From assembly GCF_016100455.1 (NCBI RefSeq), contig NZ_JACFSK010000001.1:310001-374000 (forward strand): a DNA stretch of 64,000 nt, read 5' to 3'. Position numbers and translations under genes: made by a program. The stretch is from Bartonella sp. M0283. Its GTDB lineage: Bacteria; Pseudomonadota; Alphaproteobacteria; Rhizobiales; Rhizobiaceae. Below, piece by piece: positions 1 to 9,689 of the stretch. Each line of letters starts with the position of its first letter. The first letter of the stretch is position 1. Below the pieces are notes generated by a model. The model saw only the letters and a list, made by a program, of their open reading frames with translations. It was not told the DNA's origin and searched no databases.

Positions 1-1
1 A

Positions 2-79
2 GCTGTTAAGGCTCTGGTTAATCTGGTGGCGGCGCATTTGGTCCATCACAAGGCTTACACGTGCGAGCAGGGGGGATAG
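2..79 (+). CDS. 3' end of an unidentified gene (partial)
   Basis: An open frame enters the window from the left edge and ends at a TAG at 77-79, three bases before the next gene. Only 25 residues are visible; they end in HHKAYTCEQGG. I do not recognise the family. The tight spacing to the lipoprotein gene that follows suggests one operon. A small phage or island gene is possible but is a guess, because too little sequence is present to identify it. Confidence 0.4.
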   Translation, partial: AVKALVNLVAAHLVHHKAYTCEQGG

Positions 80-82
80 GTT

Positions 83-501
83 ATGATTCATAGAAAAATT
101 ATCACTATTCTTCTGATATCTATTTTGCCAGGTTGTAGTCTTGGCCAGCTGGATCAGCCACCGGGGCCAATCCACGAAGTTTATGTTAAAAAAGGTGCTG
201 ATGAATTAGAGGTCAAAAAAGCCCTCATGGAATGTGGGTATCCTGCACCTTATTATGTCACATGGCAAGGTTATGACTTAACAGATAACCAGGCGGTAGA
301 GTACACATCATGTATGGAAAGTCTGGTTTTAGAGTCATAGAACATGTAGGCAGAGATGCCGCCTGTTATACATACAGGAACCAAAACCTACCTGCTTGTA
401 AACCAAATGCGGTTATTCCCTCCCGCAGTGTTTCGAGAAGAGTGAATAGTGCTTATTGCAAAGAATGGAAAGACAAGCATCTGCCAGTATATGAGCCGTA
501 A
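83..501 (+). pseudogene. small lipoprotein gene split by a one-base frameshift
   Basis: The first frame (83-340) encodes 85 residues, starting with a lipoprotein signal peptide (LPGC lipobox, Cys18), and ends early with MESLVLES. A second frame (310-501) then continues with KSGF and a cysteine-containing tail ending in KDKHLPVYEP. Adding one A to the AAA run at 318-320 joins them as CMEKSGFRVIEHVGRD, giving a continuous protein of about 139 residues with a sensible composition throughout. The simplest reading is one gene with a single-base deletion, either a real pseudogene or a sequencing error in a homopolymer. Programmed slippage is less likely because the A run is short. The intact product would be an outer-membrane or inner-membrane-anchored small lipoprotein of unknown function. 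Confidence 0.65.
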
Positions 502-513
502 TCAGGAACAAAC

Positions 514-786
514 ATGATGAAAATGAAGACAATCGGTATCGCAGCAATATCTATGGCAACTATCTTCATAAGTGGTTGTTTGACAATGAGCGGTGACTAC
601 AAAGTCACCGCAGTCGATCAAGCAGGTAAGCCGATTATGGAAAAGTCTGAAATTTATGCTGAAGGACGCATGATTTATACGATGAGAAATGCAATTTGCG
701 CCAACAATCCCGGAGCCACCGTCCACATTACGGATATTCATAGCGGAAAAGAATTAAAGAGTGAAAGTCCTTATAAATGTAGATAA
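514..786 (+). CDS. small lipoprotein, function unknown
   Basis: This 90-residue protein has a basic start, a hydrophobic segment and an ISGC lipobox with the acceptor Cys at residue 22, so it is probably exported and lipid-modified. The mature part is about 69 residues and has a Cys near the C-terminus (YKCR) and another at AICANNPG, which could form a disulfide in the periplasm. It lies 12 bases after the frameshifted lipoprotein gene and in the same direction, so the two are probably co-transcribed. An AGGA about ten bases ahead supports the ATG at 514. I do not recognise the family. Lipoproteins of this kind are common in prophages and conjugative islands as well as in the core envelope. 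Confidence 0.65.
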   Translation: MMKMKTIGIAAISMATIFISGCLTMSGDYKVTAVDQAGKPIMEKSEIYAEGRMIYTMRNAICANNPGATVHITDIHSGKELKSESPYKCR

Positions 787-791
787 CCCCA

Positions 792-1142
792 CTATTTCAA
801 ATCCGAACTATAATGGGCGCAATTCAGTCCTTTATTATAAGTGACAAATCTTGTGATCTTGTCCTCATTATCAACATACACACGCAATTCACATGATTTA
901 GTAACATAGCCCCCGAGCGGACTGCCTGAACCAGTTACCAAGAAGTTGCCTTCTTTTTGTCGGTAATAATATTTTTCGCCCTTTTCATCCACGCTGAAAC
1001 CACCACCTGGCCCGATGGCTTGTTGTAAGTCACTGATTGGCCGACCTCGCCATGCTTCCTGTATTTTAGCAGGGATATTGGTTGAAAACCAACAGCCGCC
1101 CAAAAGTACGAAAAGCGGTGCCAGTATAAGCAACTTACGCAT
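792..1142 (-). CDS. small lipoprotein, function unknown
   Basis: This 116-residue protein starts with MRKLLILAPLFVLLGGC, a classical lipoprotein signal with the acceptor Cys at residue 17. The mature region contains RGRPISDLQQAIGPGG, a pattern resembling small SmpA/BamE-like lipoproteins that place a short helix before a beta sheet, followed by YYYRQ and a C-terminal Cys-containing strand segment. The similarity is my impression from the pattern and is not a firm family call. It converges on the preceding plus-strand lipoprotein gene with only five bases between them. There is a clear AT-rich promoter region upstream. Function unknown. Confidence 0.65.
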   Translation of the reverse strand: MRKLLILAPLFVLLGGCWFSTNIPAKIQEAWRGRPISDLQQAIGPGGGFSVDEKGEKYYYRQKEGNFLVTGSGSPLGGYVTKSCELRVYVDNEDKITRFVTYNKGLNCAHYSSDLK

Positions 1143-2207
1143 TGGCTTTTCTCTCCGTTGGATTGATAAGTTTAATCTTTATAGAGTGTAACATAGTCAA
1201 ACAACAATTTATTGCACCAAAATTTTAGAAACATCTTGGTATAACAAAAGAATAAATTAAATTGCTTTGGGAAGACGAAACTGGATTTCGTCCGTTTTTT
1301 CTACCGTTTTGTTGCAGAATTATAAACCAGTCGGGCTGCAACCAAAACAGATAATCTATTCCGACAACCCAATTCCCGCCGGATATGATCGGGTTTATTG
1401 TCGGTTTACCGTTGTTCTCTCCAACACTATCAGTTCTGCAAGGGAATTTGGTCTCAATGATTGATGTCCCCGCAAATTTATCACCGACCTTCATTTCTCC
1501 GCATACGTAAAGGACAGCCATTCTCGCTGAACAGCCGGTCATCTATATTTTTAACAGCGATTGCGGGTTTGCTTTAAGGAACCTGAATAATGGGGGATTT
1601 TCTTCTTGGGGGCAGACGAGAAAGGGCGCATCTTCGACCATATTTCATCAATAGTTATAAGCGCCACAGAAGGAAAAAACGGCTGGCATAAAAGCGCTAT
1701 CCTCAGAAACGCTGGCGAGACGTTATGGAAAAGGAAAAGAAGTTTATCCATTTTGAAAAAGGCGGTTAGAGCCTATTTCATAATGGCTTCTTCGTACGTC
1801 GCTTGGCAGAGAGTAATATGAGCAGTTTTTGAAATCATTTCACATTGATCAGGGGAGTAAGGCAAGGAAAAGGTGCCCATCACGACCATGAGCCGTCATA
1901 AAAAGGAAGAGGGAACATCCACTTAAAAGCGCTCATGATGAGTGTGATTGATCAGTCTCGCTTATTTTTAAATACAATAAACAAAATGCTGTTTTTCCAC
2001 TCTGTCTCGGAAAGACAACAGGATTTCGGACGGCAATCATTTCGAAGGAAATAGGGAGGGTGGTTTCAAATCATGATTGATTGAAAGCATTATCAATCAA
2101 AAGCAATTCCCCTCACATATTTTTAAAAAATAGTAGAGACTGGTGTTTGTTTTTAAAAATGGAAAAGTTTGGTGTTTGGAAGCTATAGTGAAATGCCAAA
2201 ATTTAAA
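1143..2207. other. gene-poor stretch beside the tRNA 3' end
   Basis: No convincing gene. The longest open frames are a minus-strand frame at 1225-1542 (105 codons; MKVGDKFAG near its start, Trp-rich middle) and a plus-strand frame at 1606-1821 (71 codons). Both lack a clear ribosome binding site and a recognisable domain, and could be decayed gene pieces. The stretch separates the lipoprotein genes from the tRNA-Arg. Confidence 0.4.
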
Positions 2208-2284
2208 TGGCGCACCCGAAGAGATTCGAACTCCTGACCCCCAGATTCGTAGTCTGGTGCTCTATCCAGCTGAGCTACGGGTGC
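2208..2284 (-). tRNA. tRNA-Arg (anticodon ACG)
   Basis: The minus strand folds as a complete 77-base tRNA. The acceptor arms are GCACCCG and CGGGTGC with discriminator G and an encoded CCA (2208-2210). The D-arm contains AGCTCAGCTGGATAGAGC, the anticodon loop is CTACGAA (anticodon ACG, reading CGU/CGC/CGA after A34 deamination), and the T-arm has GGAGTTCGAATCTC-type sequence. Its 3' end points towards the lipoprotein genes at the left edge, the usual orientation for island integration into a tRNA 3' end. Confidence 0.95.
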
Positions 2285-2983
2285 ATTTTTGAAAACCACC
2301 GAAATGATGTTTCCAGCCAGTCTCCTCGTCGACATCCGGTTTCGAATATTTTCAATCGACTGACAAGCGGTTTCCTAATTGGTTCGCGAAAGAAATGCAA
2401 GAGAAGATTTTATTTTTTTGTTCATTTGTGTCGCGAATTTTGCAGCTAAGCGCTTTGAAACCGGAAAATCTCTGTCGGAAAATTTTATGTACAAAATAAA
2501 GGGAGCTAAAAAACAACGGTTGAGGAGAAGCAAGAAGTTTTAAAAAAACTGCTTTAATAACAAAACCGCATTTTTAGAAAATTTTATAAAGCCGAATTAA
2601 TTTTTTTTAAAAAACCGGTATCGACCCAAAAATCGTGCATTTTCAAAAAAGACGCTCCGAAAAGCTTGAAAGGCGGAAACTCCGCTCAAAACGGCGGATC
2701 TATGTTCCCTGAATGTCTACGGCAAATACCGGCTGAAACAGCCTGCCGAGATGTCGACTGAAAGGCATTATAAAAAGGTCAGCTGAAAATTTTTTACACG
2801 CGAAACTTTGCCAACTTGTTTGGCTTTATGGCATCAATTGATATTCGTTAATTGGAATTCGTTCTGGTGGAAAAAACTTTTCAGGAAAACATCTCGTGAA
2901 TACGCGTGAATAATTGAAAGAACTCGTGCGTTAAGCGTCACTCTTATCCGACAGCTTGATCAGTCGGTTTTTTCATACTTTTG
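2285..2983. other. intergenic stretch without a recognisable gene
   Basis: AT-rich DNA with no supported reading frame. At 2948-2973 there is a short hairpin (CCGAC/GTCGG arms) followed by six T on the plus strand, the layout of an intrinsic terminator, although no plus-strand gene lies upstream. It may also lie in the 3' region of the minus-strand kinase gene. Confidence 0.4.
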
Positions 2984-4468
2984 TCATTCTTCGCTATGTG
3001 AGGGGAGATCGGGAACGCGGATTTCAAAATGCGCGCCCTCCTGTTCGTCTTCAATGAGTGTAATGGTGCCACCAAGAGCATGGATAAGCTCTTCGCATAT
3101 TGTTAGCCCCAAACCCGAACCATTGCGGCGGGTTGAACCCTGAAAAGGTGAAAACAGGTGTTCTTTTGCTTTTGCCGGCAAACCGGGGCCGGTGTCTACG
3201 ACATCGATAACGGCTACATTGTCGATTCGATGTCCGCTAACAGTGAGTTTTTTCGGGAAATTTTCGCCGTCTTCCCGCTCCAGCATTGCCTGAACAGCAT
3301 TGCGGCACAAATTGGTGATGACACGGTGGAGCTGTTCTTCATCCGCATCAATGGTCATATCAAAAGGGACGGAATCAATAAATTCGACCTGATCGGAACC
3401 TGGAAGAGTGAGCGATTCAAATACGTCTTCGACAAGATCGTGTAGGAGAAGTGTTTTGCGCTTTGGTGCTTCTTCCTGTGTGCGCCCGTAAGTGATGACG
3501 GTCTGGCTATAAGTGACGGCGCGGTCGATCGCACGGATGAGTTTTGGCGCGATCTTCTTCACCATAGGGTCTTTTGCATCGGCAAGGTGATCCGACATCA
3601 ATTGAGCAGAAGCCAGAATATTCCTCATATCATGATTGATTTTTGAAACCGCAAGCCCGAGATTGGCGAGATGTTTCTGGTGGGCATAGCTTTTTTGCAA
3701 TTCGCTTTCGATAACAGAAATACGTTTCTGCGTGATACCGAGTTCGTCGCGCCGCGCTTCCGGAACAAGGATTTTGCTGGGATTATGCGGTTCCATCACA
3801 AAATCCAGCATATTGGTGTAGATATTCTGTAAAGGGCGCACCAGAAGTTCATGCACAATCAAGTAAATCGTTGTTGCCGCAACAATCGCAATGGTAAGTG
3901 AGATGACAATAAAATGCCACGAAAAGTCAATCATTGCCTCACGCAATTTTGCGTCTGCAACCGTTACTTCAAGTGTAATATCTGTCCCTTCAATGGGACC
4001 GCGAAGGAGCAGAATATTATTGCCGCCAAAATAGAGCGTCGAGAGAGAGTCAAGCAGCGCCTTGGTTTCGCTATAATCGGGAAGGTTGATTGTTTCATTG
4101 ACTTTTGTCAAATCCGGCGAGGTGGCAAAATTATATTTTTGGTTATTTTTAACAATACTGATAGCCAATGCGTCGGTGGCTGTCAGAACATTTTTTTGCA
4201 AGCTCGGGCTTAAGGTTATTTCGGGGCTCGAAGCCAGAATCATGCTGATGGCTTTGGTCGACTGGTGGTGGTCTTCAAGCCAGCTTTGTTGCATGCTGGC
4301 AATAGAGGGCATGAAAACCATAATTTCAGTGATGAAGACCGAAAGCGTAATGAGCAATAACAGCCGGACACGCATACGCCGGTGGAACGGTATTTGTTCA
4401 TGCTCATGTTGAAGCGACAGGCCTGCCGATGTCGGCGCTTGTTTACCGCTTGTTTCTTCTTTAGCCAT
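2984..4468 (-). CDS. membrane sensor histidine kinase
   Basis: This 494-residue kinase has transmembrane helices at about residues 35-56 and 183-207, with a periplasmic sensing region of about 125 residues between them. A HAMP-like linker follows, then the phosphoacceptor motif NHDMRN with His279, the N-box NLCRNAVQAM (386-395), and ATP-binding glycine boxes DTGPGL (425-430) and GSGLGL (450-455). It would sense an envelope signal, autophosphorylate and pass phosphate to a response regulator. No response regulator gene lies beside it, so the partner is unknown. It is divergent from the first RND efflux operon, which makes control of that pump a possibility but nothing more. The start is supported by AGAGG just ahead of the ATG. 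The ligand cannot be read from the sequence. Confidence 0.85.
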   Translation of the reverse strand: MAKEETSGKQAPTSAGLSLQHEHEQIPFHRRMRVRLLLLITLSVFITEIMVFMPSIASMQQSWLEDHHQSTKAISMILASSPEITLSPSLQKNVLTATDALAISIVKNNQKYNFATSPDLTKVNETINLPDYSETKALLDSLSTLYFGGNNILLLRGPIEGTDITLEVTVADAKLREAMIDFSWHFIVISLTIAIVAATTIYLIVHELLVRPLQNIYTNMLDFVMEPHNPSKILVPEARRDELGITQKRISVIESELQKSYAHQKHLANLGLAVSKINHDMRNILASAQLMSDHLADAKDPMVKKIAPKLIRAIDRAVTYSQTVITYGRTQEEAPKRKTLLLHDLVEDVFESLTLPGSDQVEFIDSVPFDMTIDADEEQLHRVITNLCRNAVQAMLEREDGENFPKKLTVSGHRIDNVAVIDVVDTGPGLPAKAKEHLFSPFQGSTRRNGSGLGLTICEELIHALGGTITLIEDEQEGAHFEIRVPDLPSHSEE

Positions 4469-4837
4469 TCAACCTCTTTTGACGACCGTCCTCACGGCAA
4501 AATGTCGCGTCGGTTTGACCTATAACGAGTCAATTTTGCCTCATGAAACCCGCAATTTTAATTCACTCTATAAAAATCCTTGATTAAGAACAAATTGTTT
4601 TTTGCACTATGCGTTCGCTATTTGTGATCGTTCTAATATTACCGAAAATTAACTGGACTAAAAATTGCGGATTTTGCATGAATTAACTTTATTGAAATCG
4701 GGGCAATAATCTAAACTCCGTTTCACAAGACTCCGAGGAATGTTAAAATTTGTAGAAGACTTTAAAAACAGAGTGACAAAAAACAGTATCGGATAATAAT
4801 CTGTCCGGTTTTCTCATCCTTTGATGAAAGCAGCGCG
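4469..4837. promoter_or_regulatory. divergent promoter region, kinase / RND pump
   Basis: This 369-base AT-rich spacer separates the minus-strand kinase gene from the plus-strand RND efflux operon, so it must hold the promoters for both. I see no clear operator palindrome and no small gene in it. Confidence 0.4.
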
Positions 4838-6085
4838 ATGAAACGCCCGTCGAAAATTACCATCATCGTCATTATTGGTCTCATTATCGTCGGCTTGTTT
4901 GTCTGGCAGGGTTTAAAGAACGGAAAAAATGCCGGGCACACTTCCGCATCGGCCCCGAAAACAAACGAGGTGGTTGTAAAACCGGTAAGCCAAAAGCTGA
5001 TTAATGACCGGTTAAGTGCAATCGGCACGGGAAGGGCACTTGCAACAGTTGCCGTCACCCCCTGGTCTAGCGGTGTGATGGACAAGATTTATGTCAGTGC
5101 TGGAATGCACGTCAATATTGGTGATCCGGTTGCAAAGCTTGATTCCGATAATGAAGAAATCGCCGTCGAGCGCGCCAAAGTGGAAGTCAATGATGCGGAA
5201 TTGACCATGGCAAGAACGGTCAAGTTGCGTGCCTCCAATACGGCAACCGAAGTGCAGGAATTGTCGGCAAAACTTGCACTCGACAAGGCAAGGCTTGCAC
5301 TGCGCGATGCCGAGCTTGCGGCCGACCGCCGCACAATCCGCGCGCCGGTAAGCGGCATTGTGGGTATTTTACCGGTTGACGCGGGAAATTACGTGACATC
5401 CGATACAACAATCGCCCGCATTGATAATCGCGACCATATTCTGATCGACGTCTGGGTGCCGGAACGTTTTGCCCCGCTCATTAAAATCGGCCAACAAGTC
5501 AAAGCCACATCTATTGCCCGCCCTGGTGAAGAATTTGTCGGCCGCATCAGCGCCATTGACAATATGATTGACGAGCAAAGCCGCACTTTGCGCATTCGTG
5601 CGGAAGTCGATAATGCCTCCGGTGTGCTCCAGTCGGGCATGTCTTTTTCTGTGTCGCTTGCTTTTCCGGGTGACCCTTATCCGGCCGTCGACCCGCTTGC
5701 AATCCAGTGGAACGCCGAGGGTGCCTATGTCTGGCGGGTGGAAAATGGAGTTGTGGAGCATGTGCGTGTCGGCATTGTCCAGCGCAATGCGGATTCGGTA
5801 CTGGTCACTGGTGCACTTCATGAAGGAGATCTTGTTGTCACCAAGGGTGTCCAAAATCTGCAAGATAAAAGTGCCGTCGATATTATGCCGGATGAAGGGG
5901 TGAAAGAGGCGGGAAAAAGCGTTTCTCTCGGCAATCAGAATAATCGTTCTGCTCAATCCGGCGGCAATAGTGGACACCATGAAAAAGCAGCAGAAGCGAC
6001 CTCGGATGAAACCAAGAAAGCCGCCGGTGAACCTCACGAAGTGAAGGGATACGAAAAGAAAGCCCCTGAGGGAGCAAACCGGTAA
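4838..6085 (+). CDS. RND efflux periplasmic adaptor (membrane fusion protein)
   Basis: This 415-residue adaptor of the HlyD/AcrA family links an inner-membrane RND pump to an outer-membrane channel. The N-terminus has an uncleaved-type signal anchor (hydrophobic residues about 5-24) instead of a lipobox. A lipoyl-like half (around VAVTPWSSGVMDKIYV and GDPVAKLDS), an alpha-helical hairpin rich in Ala, Glu and Lys, the second lipoyl half (IRAPVSGIVGILPV) and a beta-barrel follow in the usual order. The C-terminal tail of about 50 residues is charged and His/Lys-rich, beyond the normal adaptor fold. Its TAA stop overlaps the ATG of the RND gene by one base, indicating translational coupling. The pump resembles the Brucella BepFG type in general layout, but I would not name it on that basis. 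Confidence 0.85.
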   Translation: MKRPSKITIIVIIGLIIVGLFVWQGLKNGKNAGHTSASAPKTNEVVVKPVSQKLINDRLSAIGTGRALATVAVTPWSSGVMDKIYVSAGMHVNIGDPVAKLDSDNEEIAVERAKVEVNDAELTMARTVKLRASNTATEVQELSAKLALDKARLALRDAELAADRRTIRAPVSGIVGILPVDAGNYVTSDTTIARIDNRDHILIDVWVPERFAPLIKIGQQVKATSIARPGEEFVGRISAIDNMIDEQSRTLRIRAEVDNASGVLQSGMSFSVSLAFPGDPYPAVDPLAIQWNAEGAYVWRVENGVVEHVRVGIVQRNADSVLVTGALHEGDLVVTKGVQNLQDKSAVDIMPDEGVKEAGKSVSLGNQNNRSAQSGGNSGHHEKAAEATSDETKKAAGEPHEVKGYEKKAPEGANR

Positions 6086-9000
6086 TGGCGGGCGCTTCTC
6101 AAAAATCCGGTGAACGCGAAAGGAATCGCGAAAAGGATAACGGCGGGCTGGTTGCGCTTTTTATCCGCAGGCCGGTTTCGGCTTTTGTGCTCAATGTGCT
6201 CATCATGGTGGCGGGGCTTGCCGCACTTCAGGGCATTGATGTGCGCGAATTGCCGGATGTCGACCGTCCGGTCGTAACCGTTTCAACCGATTTTGATGGC
6301 GCGGCGGCTGAAACAATCGACCGTGAGATCACCCAGAAACTTGAAGATGCGGTGGCGCGTGTTTCCGGTGTCAAAACCATCTCCTCGCGTTCTTCTTTTG
6401 CCCGCTCGCGGGTAACGGTCGAATTTAATGACGGTGTCGATCTTAATGTGGCGGCAGCCGATATTCGCGATGCCATTTCGCGTGTCACCAATGATTTACC
6501 CGATGATGCCGATTCATCCCGCATTATCAAGGCCGATTCCAATGCCGATGCGGTGATGCGCCTTGCGGTCACGTCAACAACAATGAGTGTCGATGATTTG
6601 ACGGTTTTGACCGAAGACCAGATTGTCGACACACTTTCGGCCGTTTCCGGTGTTGCGGATGTGCAGGTCAATGGCGACCGCGACAAGATTTTCAGGATCG
6701 ATATCAATCCGGCAAAACTTGCAAGTTATGGCCTGACCATTGCCGATGTCACGAAAACACTTTCTGATATGGCACTTGATGCGCCGGCCGGTTCGCTCAG
6801 AAGTTCCAGTCAGGCGCTGGTGGTGAGAGCAACCGCCAATATCTCCACGCCGGAAGAATTCGAGAATGTTTATCTCAACAACCGTGTGCGCATTGGCGAT
6901 ATTGCCAATGTCACTCTGGGGCCGGATGTGGAAACCTCGATTGTGCGTGTGAATGGCAAACCCGGTGTCGGGCTTGGTATTGTGCGGCAGGCACAATCAA
7001 ACACACTCGATATTTCCGAAGGGATAAGAGCGGCCGTTGACAATCTCAACAAAACACTTCCTGAAGGTGTGCAGATTACCATTACAAGCGATGATGCAAG
7101 CTTTATCAAAGGCGCTATTCACGAAGTCGAGGTGGCTCTTATTGTTGCGGTTTTAAGCGTTGTGGTGATCATTTTTCTGTTTTTGTGGGATTTGCGCGCC
7201 ACTTTCATTCCCGCCCTTTCTATTCCGGTCGCCTTGATCGGCACATTTGCCGCCATTTATCTTGCCGGTTTTTCGGTCAATATTTTAACCCTCCTTGCGC
7301 TTGTTCTTGCAACCGGTCTGGTGGTTGACGATGCGATTGTCGTTCTGGAAAATATTGTGCGTCACCGCAATCTTGGCGCAGGGCCGAGGGCTGCGGCGGT
7401 CATTGGCACAAGAGAAGTGTTTTTTGCCGTGATTGCCACAACACTGACCCTTGTTGCCGTCTTTGTGCCGATTTCCTTCTTGCCGGGTCAGGCAGGCGGG
7501 CTTTTCCGCGAATTCGGTTTTGTGCTGGCAATTGCCATTCTGCTTTCGGCAATTGTGGCTTTGACACTTTGCCCGATGCTTGCTTCAAGATTTCTGAAAG
7601 ATGTCAAAAAGCCTGCCGCAGACATTGCCGATAATGAGGGAAATTTAAACGGTGAGGAAAATAACGGGCAGGAGGCCTTAAGCAACGGGCATTCCAAACC
7701 GGCATTGCTTTTGAATGTTGCCCATGCATTACAGAATTTCTATGCCCGCAGCTTGCACCGTGCTCTTGACCATCCGTGGATTGTGGTTTTGCTTTCACTC
7801 GGCTTTGTTGTTTTAAGTGCGGGTGGATACCTCACCTTGCGGCAGGAACTGACCCCGTCGGAAGACCGCGCACAGGTGTTTTTGCGCATCAACGGGCCAC
7901 AAGGAATTTCTGTCGATTATCTCAATGATGAAATGCGCAAAATCGAGGATGCGCTTTTACCCTTCAAAGAAAGGGGCGAAATCATCAATACCTATTCGGT
8001 ATCAGGCACTTTCGGCTCGTCCAATAACGGTTTTCTCATGCTCAATCTTGCTCCCTGGGGCGAGCGTCACCGCAGCCAACAGGAAATTGTTCAGGAAATC
8101 AATCAAATTATGAAAGGTTTTCCGGCTGTGCGTGTCATTGCGGCGGAAGGTAATTCGCTCGGTATCAGAGGAGCAGGACAGGGCTTGCAATTTGCAATTC
8201 TCGGCACCGATTACGCCAAACTCCAGCCGGTTGCCGATCAACTTGTCAGGAAAATGCAGGAGGACCCGCGTTTTGTCCAGCCGCGCTTAAGTGTTGAAGC
8301 AACGCAGCCGCAATTGTTCATCGACATCAATCGTGAAAGGGCAACCGATCTCGGTATTGACATTACCGGCCTTGCCAATGCCGTGCAATCCATGCTTGAC
8401 GGGCGCAAAATCGGCTCGGTCTATATTGGCGACCGCTCCTATGATGTGAAGCTTGTGTCGAATAGCACACCGGTCAATGACCCGACCGATCTTGAAAATA
8501 TTTTCATGAAAACGGCAGATGACCGTTTCGTGCCGATGTCGGTGGTGACAACAGTTAAAGAAAAGCCGGTTCCGCCTGAACTCGGGCGGGAATCGCGTAT
8601 GCGCTCTATCGCCTTGACGGCAAGTCTTGCACCGGGTTTTGCACTCGGTGAAGCTTTTGAGCAGGCGCTTGACCTTGCAAAACCCATATTGCCGGCTGGA
8701 AGTTATATCATCCCGCTTGCCGAGGCTGCCACATTGAGCGAAACCTCTTCCGGCCTTATTATCGTCTTCGGCTTTGCCCTGGTCATTATTCTTCTTGTTC
8801 TTGCCGCACAATTTGAAAGTTTCATTTCCGGCCTCATAGTCATGGCAACAGTGCCGCTCGGCCTTGGCAGTGCCGTTTTTGCCATGATGGTGAGCGGGGT
8901 AAGCCTTAACGTCTATAGCGAGATCGGGCTGGTGCTGCTTGTCGGTATTATGGCCAAAAACGGTATTCTGATTGTCGAATTTGCCGATCAGCTCAGAAAC

Positions 9001-9309
9001 CGCAATCAGACTTTGCACGAGGCGGTGGAAAATGCTGCCAATATACGTTTGCGGCCGGTATCAATGACAATGATTTGCGCCATTCTTGGCGGTGTACCGC
9101 TCATTCTTGCAAGCGGGGCGGGTGCGGAAGCGAGAATTTCTTTGGGCTTTGTCATTGTCGGCGGTCTTGGCCTTGCAACTATTGCAACGCTTTATGTGAC
9201 ACCGGTTACCTATCTCTTGCTTGGCCGCTTTATCCGCCCGAAAGCCGAAGAGGATTTCGAGCTTGAGGAGGAACTCGATGCCGCACAAAATGCCAAAACA
9301 ACCGGCTGA
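6085..9309 (+). CDS. RND efflux transporter, inner-membrane pump
   Basis: At 1074 residues this has the normal length for a hydrophobe/amphiphile efflux RND pump driven by proton uptake. Twelve membrane helices are expected. TM1 follows LFIRRPVSAFVLNVLIMV, and two large periplasmic loops lie between TM1/TM2 and TM7/TM8. The TM4 proton-relay pair is visible in [13 protein letters not shown]. The later GIMAKNGILIVEF segment carries the conserved Lys of TM10. A Lys/Asp/Asn-rich insert (around NGEENNGQEALSNGHSK) lies in the cytoplasmic loop between TM6 and TM7. It is translationally coupled to the adaptor gene upstream. No outer-membrane channel gene follows, so it probably uses a TolC-type protein encoded elsewhere. 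Substrates cannot be read from the sequence. Drugs, bile-like detergents or plant compounds are typical for the family. Confidence 0.9.
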   Translation: MAGASQKSGERERNREKDNGGLVALFIRRPVSAFVLNVLIMVAGLAALQGIDVRELPDVDRPVVTVSTDFDGAAAETIDREITQKLEDAVARVSGVKTISSRSSFARSRVTVEFNDGVDLNVAAADIRDAISRVTNDLPDDADSSRIIKADSNADAVMRLAVTSTTMSVDDLTVLTEDQIVDTLSAVSGVADVQVNGDRDKIFRIDINPAKLASYGLTIADVTKTLSDMALDAPAGSLRSSSQALVVRATANISTPEEFENVYLNNRVRIGDIANVTLGPDVETSIVRVNGKPGVGLGIVRQAQSNTLDISEGIRAAVDNLNKTLPEGVQITITSDDASFIKGAIHEVEVALIVAVLSVVVIIFLFLWDLRATFIPALSIPVALIGTFAAIYLAGFSVNILTLLALVLATGLVVDDAIVVLENIVRHRNLGAGPRAAAVIGTREVFFAVIATTLTLVAVFVPISFLPGQAGGLFREFGFVLAIAILLSAIVALTLCPMLASRFLKDVKKPAADIADNEGNLNGEENNGQEALSNGHSKPALLLNVAHALQNFYARSLHRALDHPWIVVLLSLGFVVLSAGGYLTLRQELTPSEDRAQVFLRINGPQGISVDYLNDEMRKIEDALLPFKERGEIINTYSVSGTFGSSNNGFLMLNLAPWGERHRSQQEIVQEINQIMKGFPAVRVIAAEGNSLGIRGAGQGLQFAILGTDYAKLQPVADQLVRKMQEDPRFVQPRLSVEATQPQLFIDINRERATDLGIDITGLANAVQSMLDGRKIGSVYIGDRSYDVKLVSNSTPVNDPTDLENIFMKTADDRFVPMSVVTTVKEKPVPPELGRESRMRSIALTASLAPGFALGEAFEQALDLAKPILPAGSYIIPLAEAATLSETSSGLIIVFGFALVIILLVLAAQFESFISGLIVMATVPLGLGSAVFAMMVSGVSLNVYSEIGLVLLVGIMAKNGILIVEFADQLRNRNQTLHEAVENAANIRLRPVSMTMICAILGGVPLILASGAGAEARISLGFVIVGGLGLATIATLYVTPVTYLLLGRFIRPKAEEDFELEEELDAAQNAKTTG

Positions 9310-9689
9310 ATGACGAGCGAAACAGGAGACAAACAAAAAGTGCGGTGATGCACCCGCATTTAAAGGGGAGCAATTTTAAAATCTTCTTACTCGGCTCAAG
9401 CGGCGATGATAAAAGCAAACGATAAACACAAAAAGAGCGGGCGGGATAATAGAGATAAGAGATAAGCTATTTTGCCGGTCTGTTGGCGGCCTTGCCGGTC
9501 GTCCATCGGGAGCCTCAAGAAAACCCGCCTTTAATGGCGCGATAAAGGGCTCTCGTTAAAGCCCCGTCGAGTTTATTTTTCAGTAAAGTTTAATTTTCTT
9601 TTACGCGGAATGGATAAAGGCAATTTTACCTCTTTTACTTCAATATGTTTCATCTTAAATTCTATTTACACAATGGAGGGTAGCTTGCC
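9310..9689. other. intergenic stretch before pgi
   Basis: No gene seen. The stretch must contain the end of the RND transcript and the pgi promoter. There is no strong terminator hairpin with a T run. The last 100 bases are T-rich and lead into the pgi ribosome binding site GGAGGG at about 9674. Confidence 0.4.

Noticed and set aside
2207..2449. Plus-strand frame over tRNA-Arg
   Set aside because: Its first 25 codons are the complement of the tRNA. The rest is spacer DNA.
5369..6037. Long open frame antisense to the first RND adaptor gene
   Set aside because: It has no ribosome binding site or domain and lies opposite a clear HlyD-family gene. It is a shadow of that gene's codon use.
8287..9018. 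243-codon frame antisense to the RND pump
   Set aside because: Rich in His, Cys and Asn as expected from the complement of a hydrophobic protein; no start signal.
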